From positions 196,001 to 260,000 of the forward strand of contig NZ_CM001240.1 of NCBI RefSeq assembly GCF_000230835.1: DNA of 64,000 nt, read 5' to 3'. This DNA comes from Clostridium sp. DL-VIII. GTDB taxonomy: Bacteria > Bacillota > Clostridia > Clostridiales > Clostridiaceae. The first letter of the stretch is position 1. Every line of letters begins with the position of its first letter. The notes beneath the pieces were generated by a model. The model made no database searches, was not told where the DNA came from, and was given only the letters and a program-made list of their open reading frames with translations. This document shows, piece after piece, positions 14,512 to 24,476 of the stretch. The translations under genes and the position numbers were made by a program.

Positions 14512-16686
14512 CTACTTTAACTTAAATGATCCAACCATTTCATTTAAATTATCTGATGAATATTCTAAAACTTCAGTTGCATATTTTAATTGTCTTATTT
14601 CTAATAATATTTTTTTAACCATTGTTAGTGATTCTTCACTCTTATTTGAACTATTTTCAGTAGATTGCTCTACCTTGTCAGCCATAGTGCTAACACTGCT
14701 CATAACATCTCCAATATTTTGACTTTGAGTTGAAGTTATTTGAGTAATGGACTGCATAGCATCAGCAATTATGTTTATATCACTATTTATTTGATCAAAA
14801 GATGACATAGAATTTTTTACGCTTCCTGTTGATGTGTTTACTTGATTATTTATATCCCCTGCATACTTATAAGTAGCTTGTGTTTGTTCTTGAACCTGCT
14901 TAATAACATTGCTTATTGATTTCGTCGCATCTTCAGTTTCAAGTGCTAATTTAGATATTTCCTCTGCAACTACTGAAAATCCTTTCCCATTCTCCCCAGC
15001 TCTAGCAGCTTCAATTGATGCATTCAAAGCTAAAAGCTGAGTTTGTTTACTTATATTACTTATTACACTAATGACTTCACTTATCTCCTTTGAATATTCC
15101 TGTAATGTAGTAATAGAGTCTACAGCCTTACCTATTGTACTTTCTAAATCCTGCATGTTATTTAACACTTCTTTTGATGCATTTTGAGCTGTTGATGCAT
15201 TCTCATTTGTTCCTTCAATGATTCCTGAAACTTCTAAAATAAGACTCTCCATCTCTTGAATTGATGCTGTAATTTCAGAGAATTTATTTTTTGTATTTTG
15301 AAATACTGTATTATGCTCCTTAGAATTTTCTAGTAAACTCACAACCGTATTTTCAATCACTCCCATTCCTTCTTTAACATCACCTGTTATTCTTGAAACA
15401 GTATTTACAGAAGTCTTTGTAGTTTTGGCTGATTTTTTTACTCTGTCTAGCATACTAGCTTGATTGTTAATAAATTTATTAAACCATCTTGATAACTCAC
15501 CAATTTCATCTGATGACATCTTTTGAACTCTTTTTGTTAAGTTACCTTCACCTTCCGCAATATCCTGCAATATGTTTGTCGTCCTGCTTAAAGGTGATGA
15601 AATCATCTTTTTAGAAATTACTAAAGTAAATAAAGATAATATAATCCATATTGCTAAATTTGTTATTATACTTGCACTCGGCGCAAATCTCATTGTTATG
15701 TTATCTATTATTAGTAAAACTGCGGACATGATTGACACTGCCATTGGCATTTTAAGATTAATACTTTGAAAATTATATATTTCTGCTATATCTCCCTCAC
15801 ACATCATCCCCCAAACTTCATCACAGTTAGGAGGTGTTATTAATGTTCCCTTACCACCAACCATTATATGCCTATAATCAGGATATCCAGGCCAACAATC
15901 TAAATTCTCTCCATTTCTTATGGTGTTAGCCACTCCCTGGTGTAAATCATTAGTTGCTGGATCAGTAAACATAATTTCAAACTCTGTATGTTCTTTAATT
16001 TGAACTACTCCCCACTTTTTAGTTTTAACTCCCTCTTTAAGATTTTCTCCTAAAGTAAAAGTGTTGTCTTCAAATCTACTTCTCGAAATAGCCGTTCCTG
16101 GTTTAATTCCTCTATTTGACTTAACCATAAATAGATAATTATCTCCGGAGTCTTTGTATATGTGTGTATCCTCATCTTGAATTACATTGCTCATATCATC
16201 ATTTAATGTTCTGCAGCATAATACTCTGACTTCACCATTATGGTTTTTGCATTTACTAGAGAACATTAATGTAACATCATCAGCAAACTTCTTGCTGCTT
16301 ATGTCTGTGTCCAAAGTCCTTTTATCTATGTATGGACCATACATTAGTGGCCTGCCTTCTAATCCAGCTTTTAAATTAGGTAGATCACTCATATCTAATC
16401 CAATATGCTTTTTGCAAGAAGAAACTGATACTATTCCTTTTTCATCTAAGACAAATATTTCACAGAAATCTTCATGCTTTTTTACAGTTTCCTCTAAGTA
16501 ACTATAGACAATTTCATCATTATCTTCTAAAGCTATAAGTGAATTTTTAATATTTTCTAATTGTGCCCATTTATCATTAAACCAATTATCTAAGGCTTTT
16601 TTTCTTCCATTTGATATACCTTCAAAAACTTTTTCTGAATGTTCTTTTAAATCCCTATTTAATAAATACTTAAGTTTTAGATTCAT
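14512..16686 (-). CDS. Methyl-accepting chemotaxis protein with unusual topology
   Basis: 724 residues. Two membrane helices lie at about 313-330 and 339-358, followed by HAMP (about 360-412) and the signalling domain with the conserved hairpin tip [20 protein letters not shown]. The 310 residues before the first helix lack any signal or N-terminal membrane segment, although they look like a Cache-type sensor ([25 protein letters not shown]). So the sensor seems cytoplasmic. It holds about eight Cys (75, 91, 146, 157, 158, 264, 288, 296), which might bind a metal or sense redox. No other che genes are nearby. A hairpin with T-run lies in its leader. Confidence 0.85.
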   Translation of the reverse strand: MNLKLKYLLNRDLKEHSEKVFEGISNGRKKALDNWFNDKWAQLENIKNSLIALEDNDEIVYSYLEETVKKHEDFCEIFVLDEKGIVSVSSCKKHIGLDMSDLPNLKAGLEGRPLMYGPYIDKRTLDTDISSKKFADDVTLMFSSKCKNHNGEVRVLCCRTLNDDMSNVIQDEDTHIYKDSGDNYLFMVKSNRGIKPGTAISRSRFEDNTFTLGENLKEGVKTKKWGVVQIKEHTEFEIMFTDPATNDLHQGVANTIRNGENLDCWPGYPDYRHIMVGGKGTLITPPNCDEVWGMMCEGDIAEIYNFQSINLKMPMAVSIMSAVLLIIDNITMRFAPSASIITNLAIWIILSLFTLVISKKMISSPLSRTTNILQDIAEGEGNLTKRVQKMSSDEIGELSRWFNKFINNQASMLDRVKKSAKTTKTSVNTVSRITGDVKEGMGVIENTVVSLLENSKEHNTVFQNTKNKFSEITASIQEMESLILEVSGIIEGTNENASTAQNASKEVLNNMQDLESTIGKAVDSITTLQEYSKEISEVISVISNISKQTQLLALNASIEAARAGENGKGFSVVAEEISKLALETEDATKSISNVIKQVQEQTQATYKYAGDINNQVNTSTGSVKNSMSSFDQINSDINIIADAMQSITQITSTQSQNIGDVMSSVSTMADKVEQSTENSSNKSEESLTMVKKILLEIRQLKYATEVLEYSSDNLNEMVGSFKLK

Positions 16687-16744
16687 AACTAATCCCCCCA
16701 GAAATATTATTGCTTACTTATTCCTTAATACTTATAAAAAGAAA

Positions 16745-16781
16745 AGCACAAATAAAGATTTCTGAAATCTATATTTGTGCT
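16745..16781 (-). terminator. Stem-loop with T-run in the chemoreceptor leader
   Basis: Outer stem AGCACAAATA/TATTTGTGCT and inner stem AGATTT/AAATCT, followed on the minus strand by TTTTCTTTTT. It lies about 60 bp before the chemoreceptor start and after the separate secC terminator. It could be an attenuator or the end of a short leader RNA. Confidence 0.55.
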
Positions 16782-16888
16782 ACCGTAGCATTAATTATCA
16801 ACTTTTTCTTATTTTTGATTTTATAGCATAATTATACCACTATATTCTTATTTGTGAATTGTTATTTTTCATAAATTTTAAAAAAAGA

Positions 16889-16915
16889 AAAAGCCTTATC
16901 TAAAATAAGGCTTTT
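16889..16915 (-). terminator. Terminator of the SEC-C gene
   Basis: An 11-bp perfect stem (AAAAGCCTTAT and complement) with 5-nt loop; T-rich on both strands. Confidence 0.8.
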
Positions 16916-16953
16916 TACTTACTAGATATTTACTTGATTTTGATTAGTAAATT

Positions 16954-17457
16954 CTATTTTTCTTTTCCACAGCATTTCTTATATTTCTTTCCACTTCCAC
17001 ATGGGCATAGATCATTTCTTCCAACCTTATCTAGGTTTCTTACAATTTTAGATTCTCTATATTCTTTTTGTATTTCATTTCTTTTTTCTGCTGAGAATAT
17101 TCCATCCCATTGTGGTAATGTATATAAATATTCTGCTTTAGCGTCTAGCATATTAAAATATAATTTGTCTAAGTTCACATCTAATGTTAATTCTGTATCA
17201 GCATCAATAGATTCAAGATCATATTGGCTCTTTAAACTATCATTTATTCCATCCATGAATCCCATAGCGAATTCTACTGTAGAATCATATTCACTTGCTA
17301 ACTTATTAATAGTAGTCTTTTTAGCATCCTTATGGCTTGCTAATATATCTTTATATATTGATTTTTCTAATTTACTATATTCTGCCCAAAAAGCATTTTC
17401 TCCTTTAGTTTTAACATAGTCAACAACCATGTCAGTCCAATCTGTATATAAACTCAT
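16954..17457 (-). CDS. SEC-C motif protein
   Basis: 167 residues. The last 25 hold the SEC-C zinc-binding motif (Cys151, Cys153, Cys162, Cys163 in [16 protein letters not shown]), which is related to the C-terminal tail of SecA and can contact SecB-like partners or ribosomes. The first 140 residues are helical and of unknown function. AGGGAGG precedes the ATG. It is an isolated gene between walJ and the chemoreceptor, ended by its own terminator. The zinc motif is sure, the role is not. Confidence 0.8.
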   Translation of the reverse strand: MSLYTDWTDMVVDYVKTKGENAFWAEYSKLEKSIYKDILASHKDAKKTTINKLASEYDSTVEFAMGFMDGINDSLKSQYDLESIDADTELTLDVNLDKLYFNMLDAKAEYLYTLPQWDGIFSAEKRNEIQKEYRESKIVRNLDKVGRNDLCPCGSGKKYKKCCGKEK

Positions 17458-17521
17458 TTTAAGTCCTCCCTTAAATCTTCATTTTTATATATAATATTTA
17501 TAAATTATAACCTGAAATAAA

Positions 17522-18313
17522 TCAAATTTCTATATAACTACTTGGATTGTGTCTATTTGCCATAGTTAATATTATGTCTTCCTTCTGCTTAATTCCATTT
17601 TGATTTAATACATTCAAAACAGTTTGATACGCCAAATCAGGATGATTATTGGTATTACTTAAGTGTCCCAATATAATCTTTTTATTAGTGAAACACTTAT
17701 ATAGTTCAACAATAGCACTTCCACAATCATCATTGGACAAATGCCCTATTTCACTAAGAATTCTTCTTTTTAATTGATATGGATATGGTCCAAACTTAAG
17801 CATATTAACATCATGGTTACTCTCAAGAAGTATAACCTCTGATTCTTTTATATTATCATAAATTTCCCTTGTAAAAGTCCCAAAATCTGTTGCTATACTT
17901 ACGCTCTTATTACCGCAGCTCACTGTATATCCCATAGGTGCCGCTGCATCATGTGGGATATTGAATGCTTTAATACTCATATCATTTAACTCTGTAACTG
18001 ATCTTTTGTCAATTATTTTTATATTGTGTTCTTTTACTTTTCCAATTGAATTTTCCATAGCTGACCAAGTATCTGCATTTGCATATATAGGAATGTCATA
18101 TTTTCTAGATAATACTCCTATTCCTTTAATATGATCACTATGTTCATGAGTTATAAAAATCCCATTTAATTCTCTTGGATCTTCATTAATCTCTTGCAAT
18201 GCCATATCTATTTTTTTACCCGGAAGTCCTGCATCAATTAGTATTTTGGCTTTATTTGAAGCAACAAACATACTATTTCCGCTACTGCCGCTATATAAAG
18301 AACAAAATACCAT
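17522..18313 (-). CDS. walJ: MBL-fold exonuclease, WalJ/YycJ type
   Basis: 263 residues of the metallo-beta-lactamase fold. THEHSDH (55-61) is the zinc-ligand motif, supported by IPHDAA, TDFGTF and the late GHLSNTNN. The sequence start (CSLYSGSSGNS) is that of YycJ/WalJ, a 5'-3' DNA exonuclease that acts in mismatch repair in Gram-positives. In Bacillus it belongs to the walRK operon; here it follows murA by 25 bp and walRK is absent from the window. GGAGG stands 7 bp before the ATG. Confidence 0.82.
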   Translation of the reverse strand: MVFCSLYSGSSGNSMFVASNKAKILIDAGLPGKKIDMALQEINEDPRELNGIFITHEHSDHIKGIGVLSRKYDIPIYANADTWSAMENSIGKVKEHNIKIIDKRSVTELNDMSIKAFNIPHDAAAPMGYTVSCGNKSVSIATDFGTFTREIYDNIKESEVILLESNHDVNMLKFGPYPYQLKRRILSEIGHLSNDDCGSAIVELYKCFTNKKIILGHLSNTNNHPDLAYQTVLNVLNQNGIKQKEDIILTMANRHNPSSYIEI

Positions 18314-18338
18314 TTAGAATCCTCCCCTTATAGAACTT

Positions 18339-19607
18339 TTATTGCTCATCAACTTCTATTCTTTTAATATCCGCACCTAACGCTCTAAATTTATTTTCTA
18401 TGTGAGGATATCCCCTATCAATATGTTCTATGCTAGTTATTTCAGTTATACCTTCAGCAACTAAGCCTGCTATAACCATAGCTGCACCAGCTCTTAAATC
18501 TGTTGCTTTTACTACCGCTCCAGTTAATCTTTGAGAGCCATCTATAATGGCCACCCTGCCTTCAACTTTTATATTAGCACCCATCTTTTTTAATTCATCT
18601 ATATGTTTATGTCTGTTTTCCCAAATTGATTCAGTAATTAAACTTCTTCCTGGTACTATACTTAATAGTGTTGACATCGGTTGTTGAATATCAGTTGGAA
18701 ACCCTGGATATGGAGTCGTTTTAATGTTAACTCCCTTAAGCTCAGAATTTACAGTGACTCTAATACAGTCATCACCTTCTTCAATTACAGCTCCCATTTC
18801 TGTAAGCTTAGCTGTTATTGACTCTAAGTGCTTTGGAATGACATTTTTTATATAAACATCTCCACGTGTTGCTACTGCTGCTATCATAAAGGTTCCAGCT
18901 TCTATTTGATCTGGTATTACGCTGTATGAGCATCCCTTTAATTTCTCAACGCCTTTAATTCTTATAACATCTGTTCCTGCGCCCTTTATATCTGCGCCCA
19001 TTGAATTTAAGAAGTTTGCTACATCAACAACATGAGGTTCTTTTGCTACATTTTCTAGTACTGTAACTCCTTCTGCAAGTGTTGCAGCTATCATTACATT
19101 TATAGTTGCACCTACTGAAACTACATCAAAAAATATATTCGCACCTACTAATTTCTTAGCTTTAATATTAACTGCTCCATGTTCTATTTTTACATCTGCA
19201 CCTAAAGCTTCAAAACCTTTTATATGTTGATCTATAGGCCTAACACCTATCGCACATCCACCTGGAAGAACTACCTTAGCCTTCTTAAAACGTGAGAGCA
19301 AAGCTCCTATAAAATAATATGAAGCTCTCATTCTTCTAGCATCATCTGTGCATGCATCAACATTATTAACATTAGTACTATCTATCTCTAAAGTATTATT
19401 ATCTATCTTAACTATATTGCAACCTAAACTTTTTAGTATTCTTTCTAAGCAATGTACATCTTCTATATCTGGTATGTTATCAATTATGCATTTTCCTTCA
19501 CTTGCCATTATTGCTGCTGGTAATATTGCTACTGCTGCATTTTTAGCTCCGTTTATCTCAACGCTGCCTTTTAGCAAGTTTCCGCCGTTTATAACTAATC
19601 TTTCCAT
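18339..19607 (-). CDS. murA: UDP-N-acetylglucosamine 1-carboxyvinyltransferase
   Basis: 422 residues, full length for MurA. It adds enolpyruvate from PEP to UDP-GlcNAc, the first committed step of peptidoglycan synthesis. Lys22-Asn23 (NGAKNAAV) and the catalytic Cys118 in GGCAIGVRP are present, so the enzyme should be fosfomycin-sensitive. Clostridia often carry two murA genes; only one is in this window. It is followed by walJ in the same direction. Confidence 0.93.
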   Translation of the reverse strand: MERLVINGGNLLKGSVEINGAKNAAVAILPAAIMASEGKCIIDNIPDIEDVHCLERILKSLGCNIVKIDNNTLEIDSTNVNNVDACTDDARRMRASYYFIGALLSRFKKAKVVLPGGCAIGVRPIDQHIKGFEALGADVKIEHGAVNIKAKKLVGANIFFDVVSVGATINVMIAATLAEGVTVLENVAKEPHVVDVANFLNSMGADIKGAGTDVIRIKGVEKLKGCSYSVIPDQIEAGTFMIAAVATRGDVYIKNVIPKHLESITAKLTEMGAVIEEGDDCIRVTVNSELKGVNIKTTPYPGFPTDIQQPMSTLLSIVPGRSLITESIWENRHKHIDELKKMGANIKVEGRVAIIDGSQRLTGAVVKATDLRAGAAMVIAGLVAEGITEITSIEHIDRGYPHIENKFRALGADIKRIEVDEQ

Positions 19608-19998
19608 TGGAATTCACCCTATCCATTAAAAAATATATATCATCTAATTTTTGTATATAATAGTTTACATTATTAACCTATTTTATAATTAAAATCTACT
19701 TAATCATTATATCATAAACTAAATTTATTTAAATACTTTTTTCAGTGTATCACTACTTTTTTAAAAGTATATCATAATTTTTCGTGTATTTTTTATTGAC
19801 ATAACTGGAATTATTGACCTATAAATTTTTATAATATAAAATTTGCTTAAATATTTGTTAAAATACTTGTAATTATCAGTATGAATATTATTCTTATTAA
19901 TTTTTATTTATTCCTCTATGTATTCTTTTATTTTGCGTATTGTGTTATAATTTATTAAGATTTTTAGTAATACAATAATTGAGATTGTGAGGTTTATC
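19608..19998. promoter_or_regulatory. Divergent intergenic region, murA and 2H-like gene
   Basis: 391 bp of very AT-rich DNA without an ORF. On the plus strand TTGACA (19796-19801) and TATAAA (19820-19825) are 18 bp apart, a fair sigma-A promoter. An extended -10 (TG-T-TATAAT, TATAAT at 19946-19951) lies closer to the plus-strand gene. The murA promoter must lie here on the other strand, but I cannot pick one box pair. Confidence 0.4.
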
Positions 19999-20538
19999 AT
20001 GAAGTACTATATAGTTGCATTATTTGATGAGGAAACCTATCAAGTAATATCCCCAATACAAAGAAACATGTCAAAGAAGTTTAGGGCAAATAGAAATTCA
20101 CCTGCACCTTTTGTTTTATTATCAACTATAGAAAATCCAAACTTAGATAAATTATATCCTGTTGTTGATAAAATCATTTCTCCCTATAAGAGTTTTAGAA
20201 TCGATGCTAGTGATTTAGTATACCTATTTGAGCCTACTAAAAGTATAAACTTAAAAATAGACGATAAGGGTTACATAAAAAGACTTTCTCGTAATCTTTT
20301 TGATACTTTAGAGATCAATGGATTCAGTGTAAAATCTTTTGGTGATAATTTTATTTCCCTTGCTAACTTAGGATATGTTCCAAAAGACTATAAAAAACAA
20401 GATGTAAAATTAAATTTTCCTGAAATATATGATGCAAATAACCTTATTAAACTAAGAATTAAGAGTGTGGAAATATGGAAGCTACCTACTGTAAAGAAAA
20501 ACACACCATTAAAATCTTATCTTTTAAAAGATTTCTAA
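19999..20538 (+). CDS. 2H phosphoesterase-like protein lacking both catalytic histidines
   Basis: ATG 19999 is chosen because GTGAGG lies 6 bp before it; an in-frame GTG at 19987 overlaps it. The 179 residues follow the layout of 2'-5' RNA ligase/2H proteins: strand MKYYIVALFD, a first motif position reading PFVLLST instead of HxTx, a second motif position DNFISLA instead of HxSx, and a final strand (IKSVEIWKLP) with a C-terminal YLLKDF. Both His are missing, so an RNA-binding or structural role is more likely than catalysis. Family call is by pattern only. Confidence 0.55.
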   Translation: MKYYIVALFDEETYQVISPIQRNMSKKFRANRNSPAPFVLLSTIENPNLDKLYPVVDKIISPYKSFRIDASDLVYLFEPTKSINLKIDDKGYIKRLSRNLFDTLEINGFSVKSFGDNFISLANLGYVPKDYKKQDVKLNFPEIYDANNLIKLRIKSVEIWKLPTVKKNTPLKSYLLKDF

Positions 20539-20626
20539 CACTATTTTTATTACTTGGTAAATATTTTATTACCTTACTTAAAGTAATTTTTTTACATAGA
20601 TACATATTATACTTAAATTTTCAAAT

Positions 20627-20719
20627 AACTGTCGTGTAATGATTTTTTAATATAATATATTGATTTTATATTTAGTATATTAGCAATATATTATATTATT
20701 TTTATCTTTTGCGACAGTT
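20627..20719 (+). ncRNA. Nested inverted repeats ending in a T-run; terminator or small RNA
   Basis: Outer arms AACTGTCG (20627-20634) and CGACAGTT (20712-20719) enclose an inner 12-bp pair (TATAATATATTG at 20651-20662 with CAATATATTATA at 20684-20695). T residues follow. The structure is larger than a normal terminator. It lies in the 349-bp gap between the 2H-like and dUTPase-like genes and could end the first transcript or be a small RNA. Confidence 0.35.
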
Positions 20720-20887
20720 TTTTATTACTTGCGATTAATTTCAAATAAAACCCAGTTGCATTTTAAAATAATTCCTTAAATTATGAATTTTCTAAAAATA
20801 TTTTTTTGTATTCGTTTTCCGAACTTTCTTTTATTTTAAAGATTTTGTAAAATAAGATTAATTACAATAAATGTAGGAGGATTGAAC

Positions 20888-21364
20888 ATGAATATTCAGC
20901 CACTATTTAAAATGCAAAAAAAATATAATGATAGTTTACTTATAAATGAAGAGCTAGATCTACATAAGTTACAAGTTCGTAAAAACTTAGAATTCGCAAT
21001 AGCTATTGGTGATTTAGCTAATGAAACTAATTGTTTTAATTATTTATTAAATGATACTATTCCTGTCAATATAACTGAAATATTCAATAAGTATATAAAT
21101 TGTATTTCTCAAGCTTTAACACTAGGAATCGATCACAAGTATACAGATTTGATAGCAGTTTCAATGAATCCTAATGATTATTGCTTAAGTGATCAATTTT
21201 TAAATTTATATATTGATATTAATGATTTAATTGCCTCACCATCAATGGATCACTATTTAACTTTATTTGAAGACCTGTTAAGTCTAGGTTTAACATTAGG
21301 TTTTTCAGAATCTCAAATTCAATGCCAATTTGTTAAAGATTTAGATAATTTAGTAATTCTTTAA
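20888..21364 (+). CDS. dUTPase_2-like protein with altered metal ligands
   Basis: ATG 20888 sits 7 bp after GGAGG; a TTG two codons earlier overlaps the spacer. The 158 residues follow the all-alpha dimeric dUTPase pattern: a first helix ending GDLANETNCFNYL, a middle helix YINCISQALTLG, and FEDLLSLGLTLGFSESQI. Compared with the usual VELGELANE, the ExxE metal ligands read A and D, and the second-motif Asp reads Asn. The enzyme is therefore probably inactive or changed in specificity. Cytosolic, own ribosome binding site, no obvious operon partner. Confidence 0.6.
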   Translation: MNIQPLFKMQKKYNDSLLINEELDLHKLQVRKNLEFAIAIGDLANETNCFNYLLNDTIPVNITEIFNKYINCISQALTLGIDHKYTDLIAVSMNPNDYCLSDQFLNLYIDINDLIASPSMDHYLTLFEDLLSLGLTLGFSESQIQCQFVKDLDNLVIL

Positions 21365-21463
21365 TCGGACATATTTAAATTTATTATGTCTTTACATAAT
21401 AACATTTTTTATTTTATATAATATTTAGCACAGATAAGGGAATACTACTTTTGAGGTGGTATT

Positions 21464-21895
21464 ATGTTTGGAATAATATGTGCAATAATTTCTGGAATTG
21501 CTATGAGCGTACAAGGAGTATTTAATACAAGATTAGGTGAAAAAATAGGGGTATGGGAGACTACATTATTAGTTCAAATCATTGCCCTTATTGTTAGTCT
21601 TGTAGTTTTTTTCTTTCAAGGCAGTGGCGGTTACTCTCATTTAAAAGAAGCTAATAAACTTTATTTTTTAGGCGGTGTTTTAGGTGTTGTAATAACTTTT
21701 ACTGTAATGAAAAGTGTTAGTTCAATGGGGCCTACTCTAGGTATCGGTATTATATTAATATCTCAATTACTTGCTGCAGCAATTATTGATGCTTTTGGTC
21801 TATTTGGAAGCGAAAAGATTAGATTTCTCCCAAATCATTTTTTAGGTATTGCCATTATGATTGCCGGTATTGTAATATTTAAATGGAATCACTGA
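21464..21895 (+). CDS. DMT-type membrane protein, YdcZ (DUF606) family
   Basis: 143 residues with about five hydrophobic helices. The start GIICAIISGIAMSVQGVFNTRLGE is typed to the YdcZ/DUF606 family, half-size relatives of drug/metabolite transporters that usually pair or dimerise. FLGGVLGVVITF and PTLGIGIILISQLLAAAIID are the conserved helices. Substrate unknown. A single copy here suggests a homodimer. The MBL hydrolase follows after 17 bp in the same direction. Confidence 0.8.
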   Translation: MFGIICAIISGIAMSVQGVFNTRLGEKIGVWETTLLVQIIALIVSLVVFFFQGSGGYSHLKEANKLYFLGGVLGVVITFTVMKSVSSMGPTLGIGIILISQLLAAAIIDAFGLFGSEKIRFLPNHFLGIAIMIAGIVIFKWNH

Positions 21896-21912
21896 GAAAG
21901 GAAGGATAAATC

Positions 21913-22728
21913 TTGAATCTTTTTTCTAATATTAATTTTTTATTCCATTTAACAGCAAATAACATAAAAGAGTATTTCAAAAAAAGTGCTGAGATAAAAT
22001 CTGATGAGATTTTAGAAAACTCGGTTAACTGGTTTGGTCATGCTACGACAGTTATTAATATATCTGACAAAATCATCATAACCGATCCTGTATTTTCCAG
22101 TTCATTAGGCTATTTTAAAAGAGTAGCAAAAAGACCATCATACATAAACAATTTAAGAGTTGATTATATACTGTTATCCCATGGACATATGGATCATTTG
22201 AATTTTTCATCACTTAGAAAATTAAATAAGGATGCAATTATTATTGTTCCAAAAGGATATGTTCGTCTTGCTAAATTATTAGGCTTCACAAAAGTATTTT
22301 TATTACATCCTGGAGATGTATATGAAGATGATTTTATAAAAATCACTGCCTACGAAGCTAATCATGATGGAAGACGCTTTTATTTTGGACACGATAATGA
22401 AAGTATTTCTTATTTAATTGAAAGAGAAAATAAGCGTGTATTTTTTGCAGGTGATACAGCTCTTACAAATAATTTCAAAGGTATTATCTGTGATGTAGCA
22501 TTAATGCCTGTAGGATGTTATAAACCTGATAGATTTTCGTACATGCATTGTACTCCAGAACAGAGCTATGAAATGTTTAAAATGATGATCTGCCCGATAA
22601 TGATACCTATTCATTATAAAACTTTTAGAATTTCACTTGAAGACTTTACTGAAACTAGAACATCACTTTTAAACTTAAATGATGAGTCTATTAAAATTAT
22701 AGATATAGGAGAAACTTATAGTTTTTAA
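21913..22728 (+). CDS. MBL-fold metallo-hydrolase, NAPE-PLD/UlaG-like
   Basis: Starts at TTG after GGAAGGAT. Residues around 42-53 (NWFGHATTVINI) and SHGHMDHLN (HxHxDH zinc motif) mark the L-ascorbate-lactonase/NAPE-PLD branch of the metallo-beta-lactamase fold. NHDG, FFAGDTALT and IPIHYKTF supply the remaining metal ligands. The substrate is unknown: lactones, phospholipid head groups or phosphodiesters are all possible. It is coupled to the YdcZ gene upstream. A large hairpin follows the stop. Confidence 0.82.
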   Translation: MNLFSNINFLFHLTANNIKEYFKKSAEIKSDEILENSVNWFGHATTVINISDKIIITDPVFSSSLGYFKRVAKRPSYINNLRVDYILLSHGHMDHLNFSSLRKLNKDAIIIVPKGYVRLAKLLGFTKVFLLHPGDVYEDDFIKITAYEANHDGRRFYFGHDNESISYLIERENKRVFFAGDTALTNNFKGIICDVALMPVGCYKPDRFSYMHCTPEQSYEMFKMMICPIMIPIHYKTFRISLEDFTETRTSLLNLNDESIKIIDIGETYSF

Positions 22729-22733
22729 TCATA

Positions 22734-22797
22734 TAAATTGAATTTATATCAGCTTAATATCGTTAATATTAGGACAAGCTTATATAAATTCAATTTA
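22734..22797 (+). terminator. Large nested hairpin after the MBL gene
   Basis: A 16-bp perfect outer stem (TAAATTGAATTTATAT with its complement at 22782-22797) encloses AGCTT/AAGCT and AATAT/ATATT pairs. It follows the stop by 5 bp. Only a weak T-run follows, so it may stabilise RNA as much as terminate. Confidence 0.5.
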
Positions 22798-22971
22798 CTC
22801 TGATTCATATTTCTTAAAAGCTATATTAAATTTTTTAACCCCAAAAGTAAATTCGATTCCACATCTATTTTTAACTCTCCTTTTTATCACTTCTATTTTT
22901 ATTAAATTTATATTAACAAAATATCTATTTTTCATATAATATATTGAAGTAATAATATTTTGGAGAGCTAT

Positions 22972-24171
22972 ATGTTTTCATTTACTAACAAAATAGATGA
23001 TAATTTGAAGTATTATATATCCAAAAATGCCTACAAAAATTATCGGATACTTATTCAGTATAAAGACTTTCAGTCTTCAATTTCAAAAAAAATAGTTTCA
23101 CATAAAGGCACCGTACATCATGTTATAGAAGCCGCTAACCTTATAAGTGCTGAACTTAGTTCTAAGGCTATAGATAGACTTTCAGAATATCCTGAAATCA
23201 AAAAAATCTACTTAGATGAATACTTATTTTTATGTGGCATGAGTGTTACTACTGCTAATAAAGTTCATTTTTCTGATAAGAGCACTTTATCAGGAGCAGG
23301 AATTGGTATAGGTCTAGTAGATAGTGGTATATTTCCTCATCAAGACTTAGTTTCTCCTAGCAGTAAAATAGAATTATTTGAAGATTTAATTAATAATTTT
23401 CGATATCCTTATGATGACAATGGTCACGGCACATCAATTGCTGGAATTTTATGTGGCAGTGGTTTGTCTTCAAATAACATGTATAAAGGAATATGCCACA
23501 AGAGTAAATTGTTTTGCTATAAAGCATTTGATAAGCTTGGAAAAGGATTTGCTTCTGATATACTATACTCTATAGAAAGCTTATCTAATATATCCAAGGA
23601 CAATAATATAAAAATATTATGCTTACCTTTTGAACTTTTAACACATAATGCATTTATTATTTCTTGCTTTGATATAATCTTTAACTATGCCATATCCAAA
23701 GGATTACTTCCAATAGTACCAAGTGGAAGTAATTTAAATAATAAATCATTAATTATGGGAATTTCAACACTTTCAAGCTGCATTACTGTTGGAGGATTAA
23801 ACACAACTACTTCTGTAATAAAACCGTATAACTATTCTTCTACAGGACCTTATGGTAAGTTATTAAAACCTGATTTATCTGCTGCTTGTGTGAATGTAGT
23901 TTCTTTAAATTCTGATAACAACTATATTTCAGAGAAAGATGGTGTTAAGATCTACCCAAGCAAGTTAGAGGTTCCATATAAAACTTTTACTGGTTCCTCT
24001 ATTGCCACAGCTTATATTAGCGGCTTATGTGCTCTTCAATGCGAAAAGAATCCTTCTATAACTTTTAAGGATATGGTTGCTTTACTAAAAGTTGCATGCG
24101 ATCCTATTGAAGATATATCTAATGCTGCTCAGGGTGAAGGCTCAGTAAATATAAACAAACTTATGAATTAA
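22972..24171 (+). CDS. S8 (subtilisin-family) serine protease
   Basis: ATG 22972 lies 6 bp after GGAG; an earlier in-frame TTG overlaps that site. 399 residues. The triad is visible: Asp117 (GIGLVDSGI), His152 (DNGHGTSIAG) and Ser343 (FTGSSIATAY), with Asn254 for the oxyanion hole. Residues about 24-85 resemble an I9-type propeptide. No signal peptide is present, so it is probably an intracellular or spore-associated protease, as with clostridial Csp germination proteases. This last point is inference. A terminator follows at 24275. Confidence 0.88.
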   Translation: MFSFTNKIDDNLKYYISKNAYKNYRILIQYKDFQSSISKKIVSHKGTVHHVIEAANLISAELSSKAIDRLSEYPEIKKIYLDEYLFLCGMSVTTANKVHFSDKSTLSGAGIGIGLVDSGIFPHQDLVSPSSKIELFEDLINNFRYPYDDNGHGTSIAGILCGSGLSSNNMYKGICHKSKLFCYKAFDKLGKGFASDILYSIESLSNISKDNNIKILCLPFELLTHNAFIISCFDIIFNYAISKGLLPIVPSGSNLNNKSLIMGISTLSSCITVGGLNTTTSVIKPYNYSSTGPYGKLLKPDLSAACVNVVSLNSDNNYISEKDGVKIYPSKLEVPYKTFTGSSIATAYISGLCALQCEKNPSITFKDMVALLKVACDPIEDISNAAQGEGSVNINKLMN

Positions 24172-24274
24172 CTTTCTAAGTCTAAATATTAAATAATATA
24201 TTTATTTCGCATAATACTAACGTATTTATTTCATATAATACTAATTTATAAAGAACATATTATTACTAGAATGC

Positions 24275-24320
24275 AAAGAGCATGTACTTATATTGAAATT
24301 CTACGTATGACATGCTCTTT
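24275..24320 (+). terminator. Terminator of the subtilase gene
   Basis: An 11-bp perfect stem (AAAGAGCATGT and complement), followed by ATTTATGT, in the 305-bp gap before dnaD. Nothing else is evident in that gap except promoter-like AT-rich DNA. Confidence 0.6.
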
Positions 24321-24476
24321 ATTTATGTAAATAGCCAAAATCATTATTTTAACTACTGTTAATTAATATTTCACTTCATTATACTCATAATATGCTATAA
24401 TTATTTACACACATTAATTTGTTGCTTTTTTGCAATTTAAAAGGAAAAATACTTAGAAAGGTAGGTAGTAAACAGA

